64,000 bases of DNA, from positions 5,504 through 69,503 of the forward strand of contig NZ_CAXUNP010000019.1 in assembly GCF_964252635.1 (NCBI RefSeq), written 5' to 3'. The position numbers were made by a program, and so were the translations under genes. The notes under the pieces were generated by a model. That model was given only the letters and a program-made list of their open reading frames with translations, was not told the DNA's origin and searched no databases. This DNA is from Jatrophihabitans sp964252635. GTDB taxonomy: Bacteria > Actinomycetota > Actinomycetes > Mycobacteriales > Jatrophihabitantaceae. Shown one piece after another: positions 32,601-40,416 of this stretch (positions are counted from its first letter, which is position 1; each line of letters begins with the position of its first letter).

Positions 32601-32630
32601 TTGACCAGTGCGGCGGTGCGTCCGTACCGT
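32601..32630 (+). promoter_or_regulatory. Candidate rpmH promoter
   Basis: TTGACC (32601-32606), 18-base spacer, TACCGT (32625-32630) fit a housekeeping sigma promoter for the rpmH-rnpA-yidD-yidC set. It points away from the dnaA promoter. Confidence 0.5.
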
Positions 32631-32777
32631 GGAGCGGTCTGTGGATAGCGGCCGCTGTGGCTCGTCTTCAGGCCGGTCGCCCCGAGGCAGATCGCAGCAT
32701 CGTCGAGCATCGACCTTCCACGCTGCCCGCCCTGCCCGACGGCGACCGCACCGTTGCCGAACCAGGAGATCAGACCC

Positions 32778-32915
32778 GTGAGCAAGCGTACTTTTCAGCC
32801 GAACAACCGCCGCCGCGCCAAGACGCACGGTTTCCGGCTGCGCATGCGTACGCGCGCCGGTCGGGCGATCGTCTCCGCTCGCCGCCGCAAGGGCCGCAGC
32901 GAACTCTCGGCCTGA
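32778..32915 (+). CDS. rpmH: 50S ribosomal protein L34
   Basis: 45 residues, GTG start at 32778 preceded by CAGGAGATC. The whole sequence is canonical for L34: SKRTFQPNNRRRAKTHGF, then the Arg-rich RTRAGRAIVSARRRKGR. First gene of the rpmH-rnpA-yidD-yidC-jag-rsmG-parA-parB series on the right of the origin. Confidence 0.97.
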   Translation: MSKRTFQPNNRRRAKTHGFRLRMRTRAGRAIVSARRRKGRSELSA

Positions 32916-32934
32916 GCCTGTCGGCTCCCTCACC

Positions 32935-33345
32935 GTGCTGGCCAGCGTCAACCGCATGCGCCGCTCCGCGGATTTCCGATCCGTCGTGCGTGGCGGGCTG
33001 CGTGCACGCACCGGCCGGATCGTCGTGCACCACCGGCCGGACCTGCAGCACTCGCCGGACCTGCAGCACCCGCACGATCCGCCGAGCCGGTCCGCAGCGC
33101 CGTTGGTCGGTTTCGTGGTGAGCAAGGCGGTCGGGAACAGCGTGCAGCGCCACGCCGTCACCCGGAAGTTGCGGGCCCAGCTGGCCGCACGGGTGTCCGA
33201 CCTGCCCGCGACGAGCGGCACCGTGGTACGGGCCCTGCCTCCGGCGGCCCAGGCCGACTCGGCGACGCTGTCCCGCGATCTGGACCTCGCGCTGACGCGG
33301 ATCGGCCGGGCACGGGGCGCCGCCCCGGCGGCGGGGACGTCGTGA
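32935..33345 (+). CDS. rnpA: Ribonuclease P protein component
   Basis: 136 residues, GTG start at 32935. Binds RNase P RNA in tRNA 5' maturation. LASVNRMRRSADFRSVVRGG start and the RNR-type motif in VVSKAVGNSVQRHAVTRKLRAQL. Unusual: an inserted stretch of about 14 residues, DLQHSPDLQHPHDP, arising from an 18-bp direct duplication (33037-33054 and 33055-33072), sits between the first two strands. The yidD start overlaps the stop by GTGA. Confidence 0.92.
   Translation: MLASVNRMRRSADFRSVVRGGLRARTGRIVVHHRPDLQHSPDLQHPHDPPSRSAAPLVGFVVSKAVGNSVQRHAVTRKLRAQLAARVSDLPATSGTVVRALPPAAQADSATLSRDLDLALTRIGRARGAAPAAGTS
33037..33072. repeat. Tandem 18-bp duplication inside rnpA
   Basis: Two adjacent 18-mers, CCGGACCTGCAGCACTCG and CCGGACCTGCAGCACCCG, differ at one base. 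They keep the frame and add six residues to a loop of the RNase P protein. Confidence 0.85.
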
Positions 33346-33626
33346 GCGGCCCCGGCCCGCTGTCCCGGATGCTGCTCGCGGCGATCACGGTCTACCGCAC
33401 GGCGATCAGCCCGCTCCGTCCCCCCAGTTGCCGGTACCTGCCCACGTGCAGCGAGTACGCCTTCGAGGCCGTCACCGTGCACGGCGGGCTGCGCGGCGGA
33501 TGGCTCGCGATCCGCCGCCTGCTCCGGTGCCACCCGTTCCATTCCGGTGGGCACGACCCCGTGCCGCCGCGCGTTGGTCGGCAGGAGCCCGCAACGCTCA
33601 CTGTCCCCGCGATCGTCGGCCGCTAG
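33342..33626 (+). CDS. yidD: Membrane protein insertion efficiency factor YidD
   Basis: 94 residues, GTG start overlapping the rnpA stop (GTGA). AISPLRPPSCRYLPTCSEYAFEAV and RRLLRCHPFHSGGHDPVP contain the conserved Cys residues and the amphipathic helix of the family. Associates with the inner face of the membrane and assists YidC. Conserved rnpA-yidD-yidC order. Confidence 0.95.
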   Translation: MSGPGPLSRMLLAAITVYRTAISPLRPPSCRYLPTCSEYAFEAVTVHGGLRGGWLAIRRLLRCHPFHSGGHDPVPPRVGRQEPATLTVPAIVGR

Positions 33627-33638
33627 GAGCTAACCGAA

Positions 33639-34817
33639 GTGCTGAACTTCCTCTACACCGCGGTCGCCTGGGTGCTGTTGCGGTGGCACCAGCTGTTCAC
33701 GGCGATCGGCCTGCCGTCGGACAACGGGTGGACCTGGACGCTGTCCATCGTCTTCCTGGTCATCACCGCGCGCCTGTTGCTGTTCCGGCTGTTCGTCAAG
33801 CAGGTGCACTACCAGCGCAACATGCAGAAGATCCAACCCAAGATCCAGAAGCTGCGCGAGAAGTACAAGGACGACCGGCCCGAGCTGAACCGCCAGATGA
33901 TGGCGCTGCAGCAGTCGGAGGGGTTCAACCCGCTGGCCGGCTGCCTGCCGATGTTCCTGCAGATCCCGGTGTTCATCGGGCTCTATCACGTGCTGCGGCA
34001 CATCTCGAACTCCAACCGGTTGTGCCAGAGCAAGACCGGCAACAGCAAGCTGCTGGAGCTCTACACCTTCACCGGCGGCCAGGGTGGCGAGACCTGCTCG
34101 GCGGCCAAGGCGCACATCTTCGGTGCCCCGCTAGCGGCGTCCTTCCGCGACAGCGGCAGCATCATCCGTGGGCTGGGCGGCGATCCGAGCTCCACGCGCA
34201 TCCTGCTGGTCATCCTGCTCATCGTCAGCGCCAGCGCCACCTTCGCCACCCAGCTGCTGGTTCGGGCCAATGCCACCACCCCGCCGGAGGGCACGGCGGC
34301 GACGGTCCAGAAGCTGATGCTGTACCTGATCCCGGTCGGCACGCTGGCCTCCGGTCTGCTGTTCAACTTCCCGCTCGGTGTGCTGCTGTACTGGTTCACG
34401 TCCAACCTGTGGACCCTCGGCCAGCAGGCCTACATCATCCGTTTCCATCCGCCGACCGACGACGACGAACCGGTCGTCACCGGTGCGGTCGGCAAGACGC
34501 TGGCGCCCAAGCCCGGGCAGCGGCCCGTACGCATGTCCAAGTCCGGCGGCACCAACGGCACCAAGCCCACGGGCGGCACCAAGTCCACTAACGGCACTAA
34601 GCCGACGAACGGCACCAAGCCCACGGGCGGCAGCACCTCGAACGGCGCGTCCTCCGCCGGTGCGTCGTCCACCGGCACGTCGGGTGGTGCGTCGTCGGGT
34701 GGGGCGCGCAGCGAGCCGGCCCGTGGTGCGGTGCCGCGGCCCGGCCAGCGTCCGTCCCGCCCGTCGGGCAAGCGACCACCCGCCAAGCGCGCGACCCAGA
34801 CTAAGAAGCGACGCTGA
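33639..34817 (+). CDS. yidC: Membrane protein insertase YidC
   Basis: 392 residues, GTG start 33639. First helix near the N-terminus, then about four more; typical segments VITARLLLFRLFVKQVHYQRNMQKIQPKIQKLREKY (cytoplasmic coiled loop), EGFNPLAGCLPMFLQIPVFIGLYHVL and FNFPLGVLLYWFTSNLWTLGQQAYI. The hydrophilic groove Arg lies in ARLLLFRLF. The 95-residue cytoplasmic tail is low in complexity: repeats of Thr-Asn-Gly-Thr-Lys-Pro, then Ser/Gly/Ala and a Lys/Arg-rich end. Inserts membrane proteins with or without SecYEG. Confidence 0.96.
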   Translation: MLNFLYTAVAWVLLRWHQLFTAIGLPSDNGWTWTLSIVFLVITARLLLFRLFVKQVHYQRNMQKIQPKIQKLREKYKDDRPELNRQMMALQQSEGFNPLAGCLPMFLQIPVFIGLYHVLRHISNSNRLCQSKTGNSKLLELYTFTGGQGGETCSAAKAHIFGAPLAASFRDSGSIIRGLGGDPSSTRILLVILLIVSASATFATQLLVRANATTPPEGTAATVQKLMLYLIPVGTLASGLLFNFPLGVLLYWFTSNLWTLGQQAYIIRFHPPTDDDEPVVTGAVGKTLAPKPGQRPVRMSKSGGTNGTKPTGGTKSTNGTKPTNGTKPTGGSTSNGASSAGASSTGTSGGASSGGARSEPARGAVPRPGQRPSRPSGKRPPAKRATQTKKRR

Positions 34818-34898
34818 CCGTCGCCGAACGCGATCCGCGCACGGATCGCCATCGACCCTGCCCGGGTGCTGCCCGGGACCTGCTGGAGAGGAACCGCC

Positions 34899-35453
34899 AT
34901 GAGTGACACCGACGTCGACGTGCACGAGGACACCCCGGACATTCCCGACGATCCCCGCACAGCGGACGTGTCGGACAGCGAGCCGTCCGGTCAGTCGCTG
35001 CTCGTGCAGGAGGGTGACATCGCGGCCGACTACCTGGAGCGCCTGCTCGACATCGTCGACTACGACGGTGACATCGATCTGGACGTCGAGAACGGCCGCG
35101 CCGCCGTGGCCGTCGTGGGCAGTGATCTGCAGGATCTGGTGGGAGGTCGCGGCGAGACCCTCGACGCGCTGCAGGAACTCACCCGCCTCGCGGTGCAGCA
35201 GCAGACGGGCGTCCGGAGCCGACTGATGCTCGACATCAGCGGGCACCGTCAGGCCCGGCGCGGTGAGCTGGAAAAGCTCGCTGCGGACGCGGCTTCGCGG
35301 GTGCGCGAGACCGGCGAACCAGTCCGGCTCTCGCCGATGAACCCGTTCGAGCGCAAGGTCGTCCACGACGCCGTGTCCGCCACGGACGGAGTGGTCAGCG
35401 AGTCCGAGGGCGAGGAGCCGCACCGTCGGGTTGTCATCCTGACCCAGCGGTGA
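34899..35453 (+). CDS. jag: Jag/KhpB-family RNA-binding protein
   Basis: 184 residues, ATG at 34899 behind GGAGAGG. Acidic N-terminus (about 1-35), then a KH-like domain (AADYLERLLDIVDYDGDIDLDVENGRAAVAV, GRGETLDALQELTRLAV) and an R3H domain near 115-180 (MNPFERKVVHDAVSATDGVVSESEGEEPHRRVVI). The Jag_N domain of Firmicutes proteins is absent, as in other actinobacteria. Overlaps rsmG by GTGA. Confidence 0.93.
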   Translation: MSDTDVDVHEDTPDIPDDPRTADVSDSEPSGQSLLVQEGDIAADYLERLLDIVDYDGDIDLDVENGRAAVAVVGSDLQDLVGGRGETLDALQELTRLAVQQQTGVRSRLMLDISGHRQARRGELEKLAADAASRVRETGEPVRLSPMNPFERKVVHDAVSATDGVVSESEGEEPHRRVVILTQR

Positions 35454-36226
35454 GCGATCCGGCCGACCCGCGCGTCGGTCCGGGCAGGAGCGGTCGGGTA
35501 CCCGAGCCGTCCGGCGGCGCCGGCGGCGGGGTGGCCCACCTCCCCGCGCCGTCCGCAGCCGCCCGGTCGGTGTTCGGCGACGAGCTCGGCGCGGCGGAAC
35601 GCTACGCCGAACTTCTGGCCGGCCCCGGAATCGCCCACGGGCACCTGGGACCGCGCGAGGTGCAGCGGCTGTGGGACCGGCATCTGGTGAACAGCGCCGT
35701 GGTGACCGACCTGCTGCCCACCGGGGCCACCGTGGTCGACGTCGGAAGCGGAGCCGGCCTGCCCGGCCTGCCGATGGCCATCCGGCGGGTCGACCTCTCG
35801 GTGATCCTGCTCGAGCCCATGCAACGACGGACCCTGTTCCTCGAGCAGGCCGTGGGCGAGCTGGACCTGGCCGGACGCGTCCAGGTCGTCCGCGGCCGCG
35901 CCGACGACGAGCCGGTCCGCGCCCTGCTGAGCGGTCAGCAGTGGGTGACCGCACGGGCGGTGGCCCCCCTCGAACGGCTAATCCGGTGGTGCCTACCGCT
36001 GCTCGCCCCTGGTGGTCGTCTGCTCGCCCTGAAAGGATCGAGGGCGGCCGATGAGGTGGACCGGTTCCGTGAGGGTGCCCCACGTGACCTCCGCGACGCC
36101 GTGGCCGACATCGACGTGGCGACGCTGGCTGCGGAGGACGGGGCGCACGGGTCGGCCGACGTGACGACCGTGGTCCGCGTCGTTCGCAGCGCGCGCAGCC
36201 AGGCCAGACGACGGAGGACAGGATGA
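35450..36226 (+). CDS. rsmG: 16S rRNA (guanine527-N7)-methyltransferase RsmG
   Basis: 258 residues, GTG start overlapping the jag stop. SAM-binding VVDVGSGAGLPGLPMAI, and RRTLFLEQAVGELDL; catalytic region WVTARAVAPLERLIRWCLPLL and LLALKGSRA. Methylates G527 of 16S rRNA; loss gives low-level streptomycin resistance. The N-terminal 40 residues are Gly/Pro-rich and probably disordered. The stop overlaps the parA start (ATGA). Confidence 0.95.
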   Translation: MSDPADPRVGPGRSGRVPEPSGGAGGGVAHLPAPSAAARSVFGDELGAAERYAELLAGPGIAHGHLGPREVQRLWDRHLVNSAVVTDLLPTGATVVDVGSGAGLPGLPMAIRRVDLSVILLEPMQRRTLFLEQAVGELDLAGRVQVVRGRADDEPVRALLSGQQWVTARAVAPLERLIRWCLPLLAPGGRLLALKGSRAADEVDRFREGAPRDLRDAVADIDVATLAAEDGAHGSADVTTVVRVVRSARSQARRRRTG

Positions 36227-37329
36227 ACCAGGACAGCCCCTCGCCGGGCGAACCCGACCGAGGGACGTCGTTGGACCTCGACGAACCGGCACCCGACGAG
36301 GTGCCGCGGGATCGCGCCAGTGACGACCTCAGTGACGTTTCACGGGAAACCGCCGCGGTCACTGACTCCGACGTTTCACGGGAAACCACGTCCGCCCTCG
36401 ACATCGACGCTCCAGACCGGGAGCGGGACGTCGGAACCCCGATCGCCCGTGAGGCCGCGCAGGCGATCCACGTCCTCAACGTGCGGCAGGAGCACTGGCC
36501 GCGCCCCCCGAAGACCCGCGTGCTGACGGTCGCGAACCAGAAGGGCGGCGTCGGCAAGACCACCAGCGCCGTCAACATCGCCGCGGCGCTGGCCCTGCAC
36601 GGCCAACGGGTGCTGCTCATCGATCTGGATCCGCAGGGCAACGCCAGCACCGCCCTGGGCATCGAGCACGGCGTGGGGACGCCGTCGATCTACGACGTGC
36701 TGCTCGGCGGCCGACCCGTCGCCGAGGTCGCGCACACCACCGACTTCGCCCCGCTGCTGCAGTGTGTCCCGGCCACCCTCGACCTGGCCGGCGCCGACAT
36801 CGAGCTGACCTCGCAGGTCGCCCGGGAGTACCGGTTGCAGCGCGCACTGGAGACCTATCTCGAGCAGGCCGGCGACCAGCTCGACTACGTCCTCATCGAC
36901 TGCCCGCCCTCGCTGGGGTTGCTGACGCTCAACGCTCTCGTCGCTGCGCGGGAGGTGCTGCTGCCGATCCAGTGCGAGTACTACGCCCTGGAGGGGCTGG
37001 CCCAGCTGCTCAAGACGGTCGAGCTGGTCACGTCCCACCTGAACCCGCAGCTCGAGGTGACGACGGTGCTGCTGACCATGTACGACAGCCGGACCCGATT
37101 GGCCGACCAGGTTGCCGACGAGGTGCGCCGGCACTTCGGGGAGCTGGTCCTGGCTCCCCGGATCCCGCGCAACGTGCGGGTCTCCGAGGCGCCGGGCTTC
37201 GGCCAGACGGTCATCACCTACGACCCCGGCTCCCGCGGAGCGATCGGCTATCTCGACGCGGCTCGGGAGCTCGCCGACCGCGGGGCAGGTTCATCGGTAC
37301 ACGCAGCGGAGGGTTCGGGGCATGAGTAA
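36223..37329 (+). CDS. parA: Chromosome partitioning ATPase ParA (Soj)
   Basis: 368 residues. Deviant Walker A NQKGGVGKTTSAVNIAAAL at about 106-124, Walker A' LLIDLDPQGNASTALG and Walker B LIDCPPSLGLLTLNAL. The N-terminal extension of about 95 residues holds two Asp-Val-Ser-Arg-Glu-Thr hexapeptides (38-43 and 50-55) because the DNA beneath them is two parS-like sites. Works with ParB to segregate origins. It overlaps parB by 8 bases. Confidence 0.97.
   Translation: MNQDSPSPGEPDRGTSLDLDEPAPDEVPRDRASDDLSDVSRETAAVTDSDVSRETTSALDIDAPDRERDVGTPIAREAAQAIHVLNVRQEHWPRPPKTRVLTVANQKGGVGKTTSAVNIAAALALHGQRVLLIDLDPQGNASTALGIEHGVGTPSIYDVLLGGRPVAEVAHTTDFAPLLQCVPATLDLAGADIELTSQVAREYRLQRALETYLEQAGDQLDYVLIDCPPSLGLLTLNALVAAREVLLPIQCEYYALEGLAQLLKTVELVTSHLNPQLEVTTVLLTMYDSRTRLADQVADEVRRHFGELVLAPRIPRNVRVSEAPGFGQTVITYDPGSRGAIGYLDAARELADRGAGSSVHAAEGSGHE
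36337..36350. promoter_or_regulatory. parS: parS-like site 1, inside parA
   Basis: GTTTCACGGGAAAC, one base from the canonical palindrome GTTTCACGTGAAAC. It is read as Val-Ser-Arg-Glu of ParA. An identical copy starts 36 bases later and a third lies in the trxA-trxB spacer. Confidence 0.8.
36373..36386. promoter_or_regulatory. parS: parS-like site 2, inside parA
   Basis: Second GTTTCACGGGAAAC in the same frame as the first, 12 codons further on. ParB loaded here could spread over its own operon. Confidence 0.8.
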
Positions 37330-38491
37330 GCAACGACGTGGTGGTCTCGGCCGGGGCCTCGGTGCGCTCATCCCCACAGCGCCTCCGGACCCTGCAGAGG
37401 GCGAGACCATGGAGGACGCGACGGCGCAGAGCTCGGCCGCCGCGGGTGCCTCGGCCGCACCGGCCGGCGCATCGTCGCCTGCCAACGTCCCGACCGACGC
37501 CGGGTCCACGATCGCCGGGGACGCCGATCGCGCCCCGACGGGTGCGAGCTCGACTGACGACCCCACGGACGGGTCGTCCCCGATGGCCGTGCCCGGCGCA
37601 ACGCTGGCCGAACTGCCCGTCGCCGAGATCCACGCGAACGCCAAACAGCCGCGGCAGGTGTTCGACGAGGACGCACTGACCGAGCTCAGCCACTCGATCC
37701 GCGAGTTCGGCGTCCTGCAGCCCGTCGTGGTGCGTGCCGACCCGGCCGGTGGCTACGAGCTGGTGATGGGGGAGCGTCGGCTGCGCGCGTCGACGGCCGC
37801 CGGTCTGGACACCATCCCGGCCATCGTGCGCACGACGTCCGACGACGCCATGCTGCGCGACGCGTTGCTCGAGAACATCCACCGTGCGCAGCTCAACCCG
37901 CTCGAGGAAGCGGCGGCCTACCAGCAGCTGCTCGAGGAGTTCGGGACGACGCACGACGAACTCGCCCAACGCATCGGCCGCAGCCGCCCGCAGGTCAGCA
38001 ACACCATCCGGCTGCTCAACCTGCCGGTGGCCGTGCAGCGCCGTGTCGCGGCCGGGGTGCTCTCCGCCGGGCACGCGCGTGCGCTGCTGGGCCTGGACGA
38101 TCGGGATCGGCAGGACGAGCTCGCCGGCCGCATCGTGGCCGAAGGGCTGTCGGTGCGCGCCACCGAGGAGCTGGTCGCCCTGGCGCAACGCGGTGACGAC
38201 CCGGGCCCGCGGCGGCGCAGCGCACCCCGCACCTTCACCGCTCCCGCCGTGACGGAGCTGGCCTCGAACCTGTCGGATGCCTTCGACACCCGGGTGCGCG
38301 TCGACATCGGTCGGCGCAAGGGCAAGATCACCGTCGAGTTCGCCTCGATCGACGACCTGGAACGCATCGTCGCCGTCATGGCCCCGCAGGTGTCGGCCCG
38401 GCGTCGCGGTCAGCCGGACGGCGCCGACGGGACGGACGGGCCGGACGATTCAGCCGGCGTGGGCGGCGTGGGCGGAGCGAACGTTCCGTAG
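37322..38491 (+). CDS. parB: Chromosome partitioning protein ParB
   Basis: 389 residues, ATG at 37322, MSKQRRGGLGRGLGALIP being the ParA-stimulating N-terminus. A disordered Ala/Ser/Thr segment (20-95) precedes the CTPase/DNA-binding core: HANAKQPRQVFDEDAL, YELVMGERRLRASTAAGL (CTP-binding box), ENIHRAQLNPLEEA, and a helix-turn-helix RIGRSRPQVSNTIRLLNLP. The C-terminal dimer domain (RRKGKITVEFASIDDLERIV) is followed by a Gly/Asp tail that overlaps the opposing nitroreductase gene by 82 bases. Confidence 0.97.
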   Translation: MSKQRRGGLGRGLGALIPTAPPDPAEGETMEDATAQSSAAAGASAAPAGASSPANVPTDAGSTIAGDADRAPTGASSTDDPTDGSSPMAVPGATLAELPVAEIHANAKQPRQVFDEDALTELSHSIREFGVLQPVVVRADPAGGYELVMGERRLRASTAAGLDTIPAIVRTTSDDAMLRDALLENIHRAQLNPLEEAAAYQQLLEEFGTTHDELAQRIGRSRPQVSNTIRLLNLPVAVQRRVAAGVLSAGHARALLGLDDRDRQDELAGRIVAEGLSVRATEELVALAQRGDDPGPRRRSAPRTFTAPAVTELASNLSDAFDTRVRVDIGRRKGKITVEFASIDDLERIVAVMAPQVSARRRGQPDGADGTDGPDDSAGVGGVGGANVP

Positions 38492-39069
38492 GCGACCACC
38501 TCGTCTAGTCCTCGGCGGCCCCGCCGCAACGACGGCGAGCGGCGGTCCGGCGCCGGGTAACCGAGGCTGACGACGCCGACCGGCTCGAGCCGCTCGGGAA
38601 TCGCGAAGGCCGAGCGCAGGGCCGCCCAGCGCTCACCCGGCACGCCGAAGAAGCAGCTGGCCAGGCCGTCGTCCTCCGCGGCCAGCAGCATGATCATCGC
38701 GGCCATCCCCGTGTCGACGTGCCAGTAGGGGACGGGCCACCGCTCGACCGCGCGGTCCGTCCAGCCCTTGTCGTGCTCGGCGTAGCGGTCGAGATAGGCG
38801 TCGCGGTCGGACAGGCAGACGATCAGTACCGGTGCGGTGCGCATCCGGCGCAGCCAGCCGTCCGCACCGTCCTGTGCGGTCGCCGACCAGAACCGAGCCG
38901 TTGATGTTATGTCAGCCAGGACGAGAAATCTCCACCCCTGGGTATGGCCCGCCGACGGTGCCCGAATAGCCAGGTTCAGGAGGTTTGTGACCAGCTCCGG
39001 CGGCACCGGCCGATCGGTGTCGTAACTGCGGATCATGCGACGTCGACGAACCACCTCGGCAAACTCCAC
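38410..39069 (-). CDS. Nitroreductase family protein
   Basis: 219 residues, GTG start at 39069, giving VEFAEVVRRRRMIRSYDTDRPVP, the classic FMN-binding Arg cluster of the family. Further motifs: LNLAIRAPSAGHTQGWRFLVL and AAEDDGLASCFFGVPGE, GVVSLGYPAPD. Probably an FMN-dependent NAD(P)H oxidoreductase of unknown substrate. The last 27 codons (a Pro/Ser-rich tail) overlap the end of parB on the other strand, an uncommon tail-to-tail overlap. Confidence 0.88.
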   Translation of the reverse strand: MEFAEVVRRRRMIRSYDTDRPVPPELVTNLLNLAIRAPSAGHTQGWRFLVLADITSTARFWSATAQDGADGWLRRMRTAPVLIVCLSDRDAYLDRYAEHDKGWTDRAVERWPVPYWHVDTGMAAMIMLLAAEDDGLASCFFGVPGERWAALRSAFAIPERLEPVGVVSLGYPAPDRRSPSLRRGRRGLDEVVAYGTFAPPTPPTPAESSGPSVPSAPSG

Positions 39070-39172
39070 CCCTGCACTGTGACACCGCCCGCCGCGGCGC
39101 CGATATCGACCCGGCACCGATATCGACTCGGACACGGGCGCGGCGATGTGCCAGAGTTGCGGAGTGGATCTG

Positions 39173-40381
39173 ATGCAGTCACGCAAGCTCCAGGACGTCT
39201 GTTACGACATCCGCGGACCCGTCCTCGACGAGGCCAAGCGCCTCGAGGAGGAAGGGCGCAAGATCCTCAAGCTCAACATCGGCAACCCGGCTCCGTTCGG
39301 GTTCCAGGCCCCGGACGAGATCCTCGTCGACGTCATCCGCAACCTCCCGACCGCGCAGGGCTACTCGGACTCCCAGGGCTTGCTGTCCGCGCGCACCGCG
39401 GTCATGCACCACTACCAGGCACAGGGCATCGACAGCGTCGACGTCGACGACATCTGGCTGGGCAACGGCGTCAGCGAGCTCATCTCGATCAGCCTGCAGG
39501 CCATGCTCGACAACGGCGACGAGGTCCTGGTGCCGGCCCCGGACTACCCGCTCTGGACGGCCACCACCTCGCTGGCGGGCGGGCGCCCCGTGCACTACAG
39601 GTGCTCGGAATCCGACGGCTGGCAGCCCGACCTCGACGACATCCGGTCCAAGATCACCAGCGCCACCAAGGCCATCGTCGTCATCAACCCGAACAACCCG
39701 ACCGGTGCCGTCTACAGCGAGTCGGTCCTGCAGGCGATCGCCGACCTCGCCCGCGAGCACAGCCTCGTCGTGCTCGCCGACGAGATCTACGACAAGATCC
39801 TCTACGACGACGCGGTGCACGTGCCGTTCGCCCGCATCGCACCCGACGTCTTCACCCTGACGTTCAACGGGCTGTCCAAGGCCTACCGGGTGGCCGGTTT
39901 CCGTTCGGGCTGGATGATGGTCAGCGGGCCGAAGAAGCACGCGACCAGCTACCTCGAGGGCATCACCATCCTGGCCAACATGAGGCTGTGCGCGAACGTG
40001 CCGGCCCAGCACGCGGTGCAGATCGCCCTGGGCGGGCGGCAGTCCATCCGCGAGCTCATCCTGCCCGGCGGCCGGCTGCTGGCCCAGCGCGACGCGGCCG
40101 TCCAGGCCCTGCGCGCCATCCCGGGCGTGACGTGCGTCGAGCCACGCGGGGCGCTGTACGTGTTCCCGCGCCTGGACCCGGAGCGCTACCCGATCCGCGA
40201 CGACCAGCGCTTCGTGCTCGAGTTCCTCCGGACGCATCACGTCCTGGTGGTGCAGGGCACCGGGTTCAACTGGATGCACAACGACCACCTGCGCATCGTC
40301 ACCCTGCCCTACCCGGACCAGCTCAGCGATGCGATCGGCCGCCTCGGCGAGTTCCTGTCGAGCTACCAGGGCGATCTCTGA
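39173..40381 (+). CDS. Pyridoxal phosphate aminotransferase, AlaA/AspC-like
   Basis: 402 residues; ATG at 39173 chosen for the upstream GGAG and because the family starts near QSRKLQDVCYDIRGPVLDEA. Fold-type I class I: NPNNPTGAVYSE, DEIYDKILYDD, and the PLP lysine in FNGLSKAYRVAGFRSGWM; Arg binding the substrate carboxylate in NDHLRIVTLPYP. Closest in pattern to E. coli AlaA (glutamate-pyruvate aminotransferase); the substrate is not proved. It is divergent from the nitroreductase gene and followed by a GNAT gene 35 bases on. Confidence 0.9.
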   Translation: MQSRKLQDVCYDIRGPVLDEAKRLEEEGRKILKLNIGNPAPFGFQAPDEILVDVIRNLPTAQGYSDSQGLLSARTAVMHHYQAQGIDSVDVDDIWLGNGVSELISISLQAMLDNGDEVLVPAPDYPLWTATTSLAGGRPVHYRCSESDGWQPDLDDIRSKITSATKAIVVINPNNPTGAVYSESVLQAIADLAREHSLVVLADEIYDKILYDDAVHVPFARIAPDVFTLTFNGLSKAYRVAGFRSGWMMVSGPKKHATSYLEGITILANMRLCANVPAQHAVQIALGGRQSIRELILPGGRLLAQRDAAVQALRAIPGVTCVEPRGALYVFPRLDPERYPIRDDQRFVLEFLRTHHVLVVQGTGFNWMHNDHLRIVTLPYPDQLSDAIGRLGEFLSSYQGDL

Positions 40382-40416
40382 CCGCACGGCCCGACGCGCT
40401 CTGGAGGAGGCCGGTC

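Larger units (their letters stand above)
32413..32648. promoter_or_regulatory. DnaA boxes in the dnaA-rpmH divergent region
   Basis: One perfect box TTGTCCACA (32425-32433), preceded by AAATCCACA (32413-32421), and a TGTGGATAG (32640-32648). They sit in the 427-base region between dnaA and rpmH, which also holds promoters for both genes and no recognisable gene. Likely to allow DnaA autoregulation. Confidence 0.55.
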
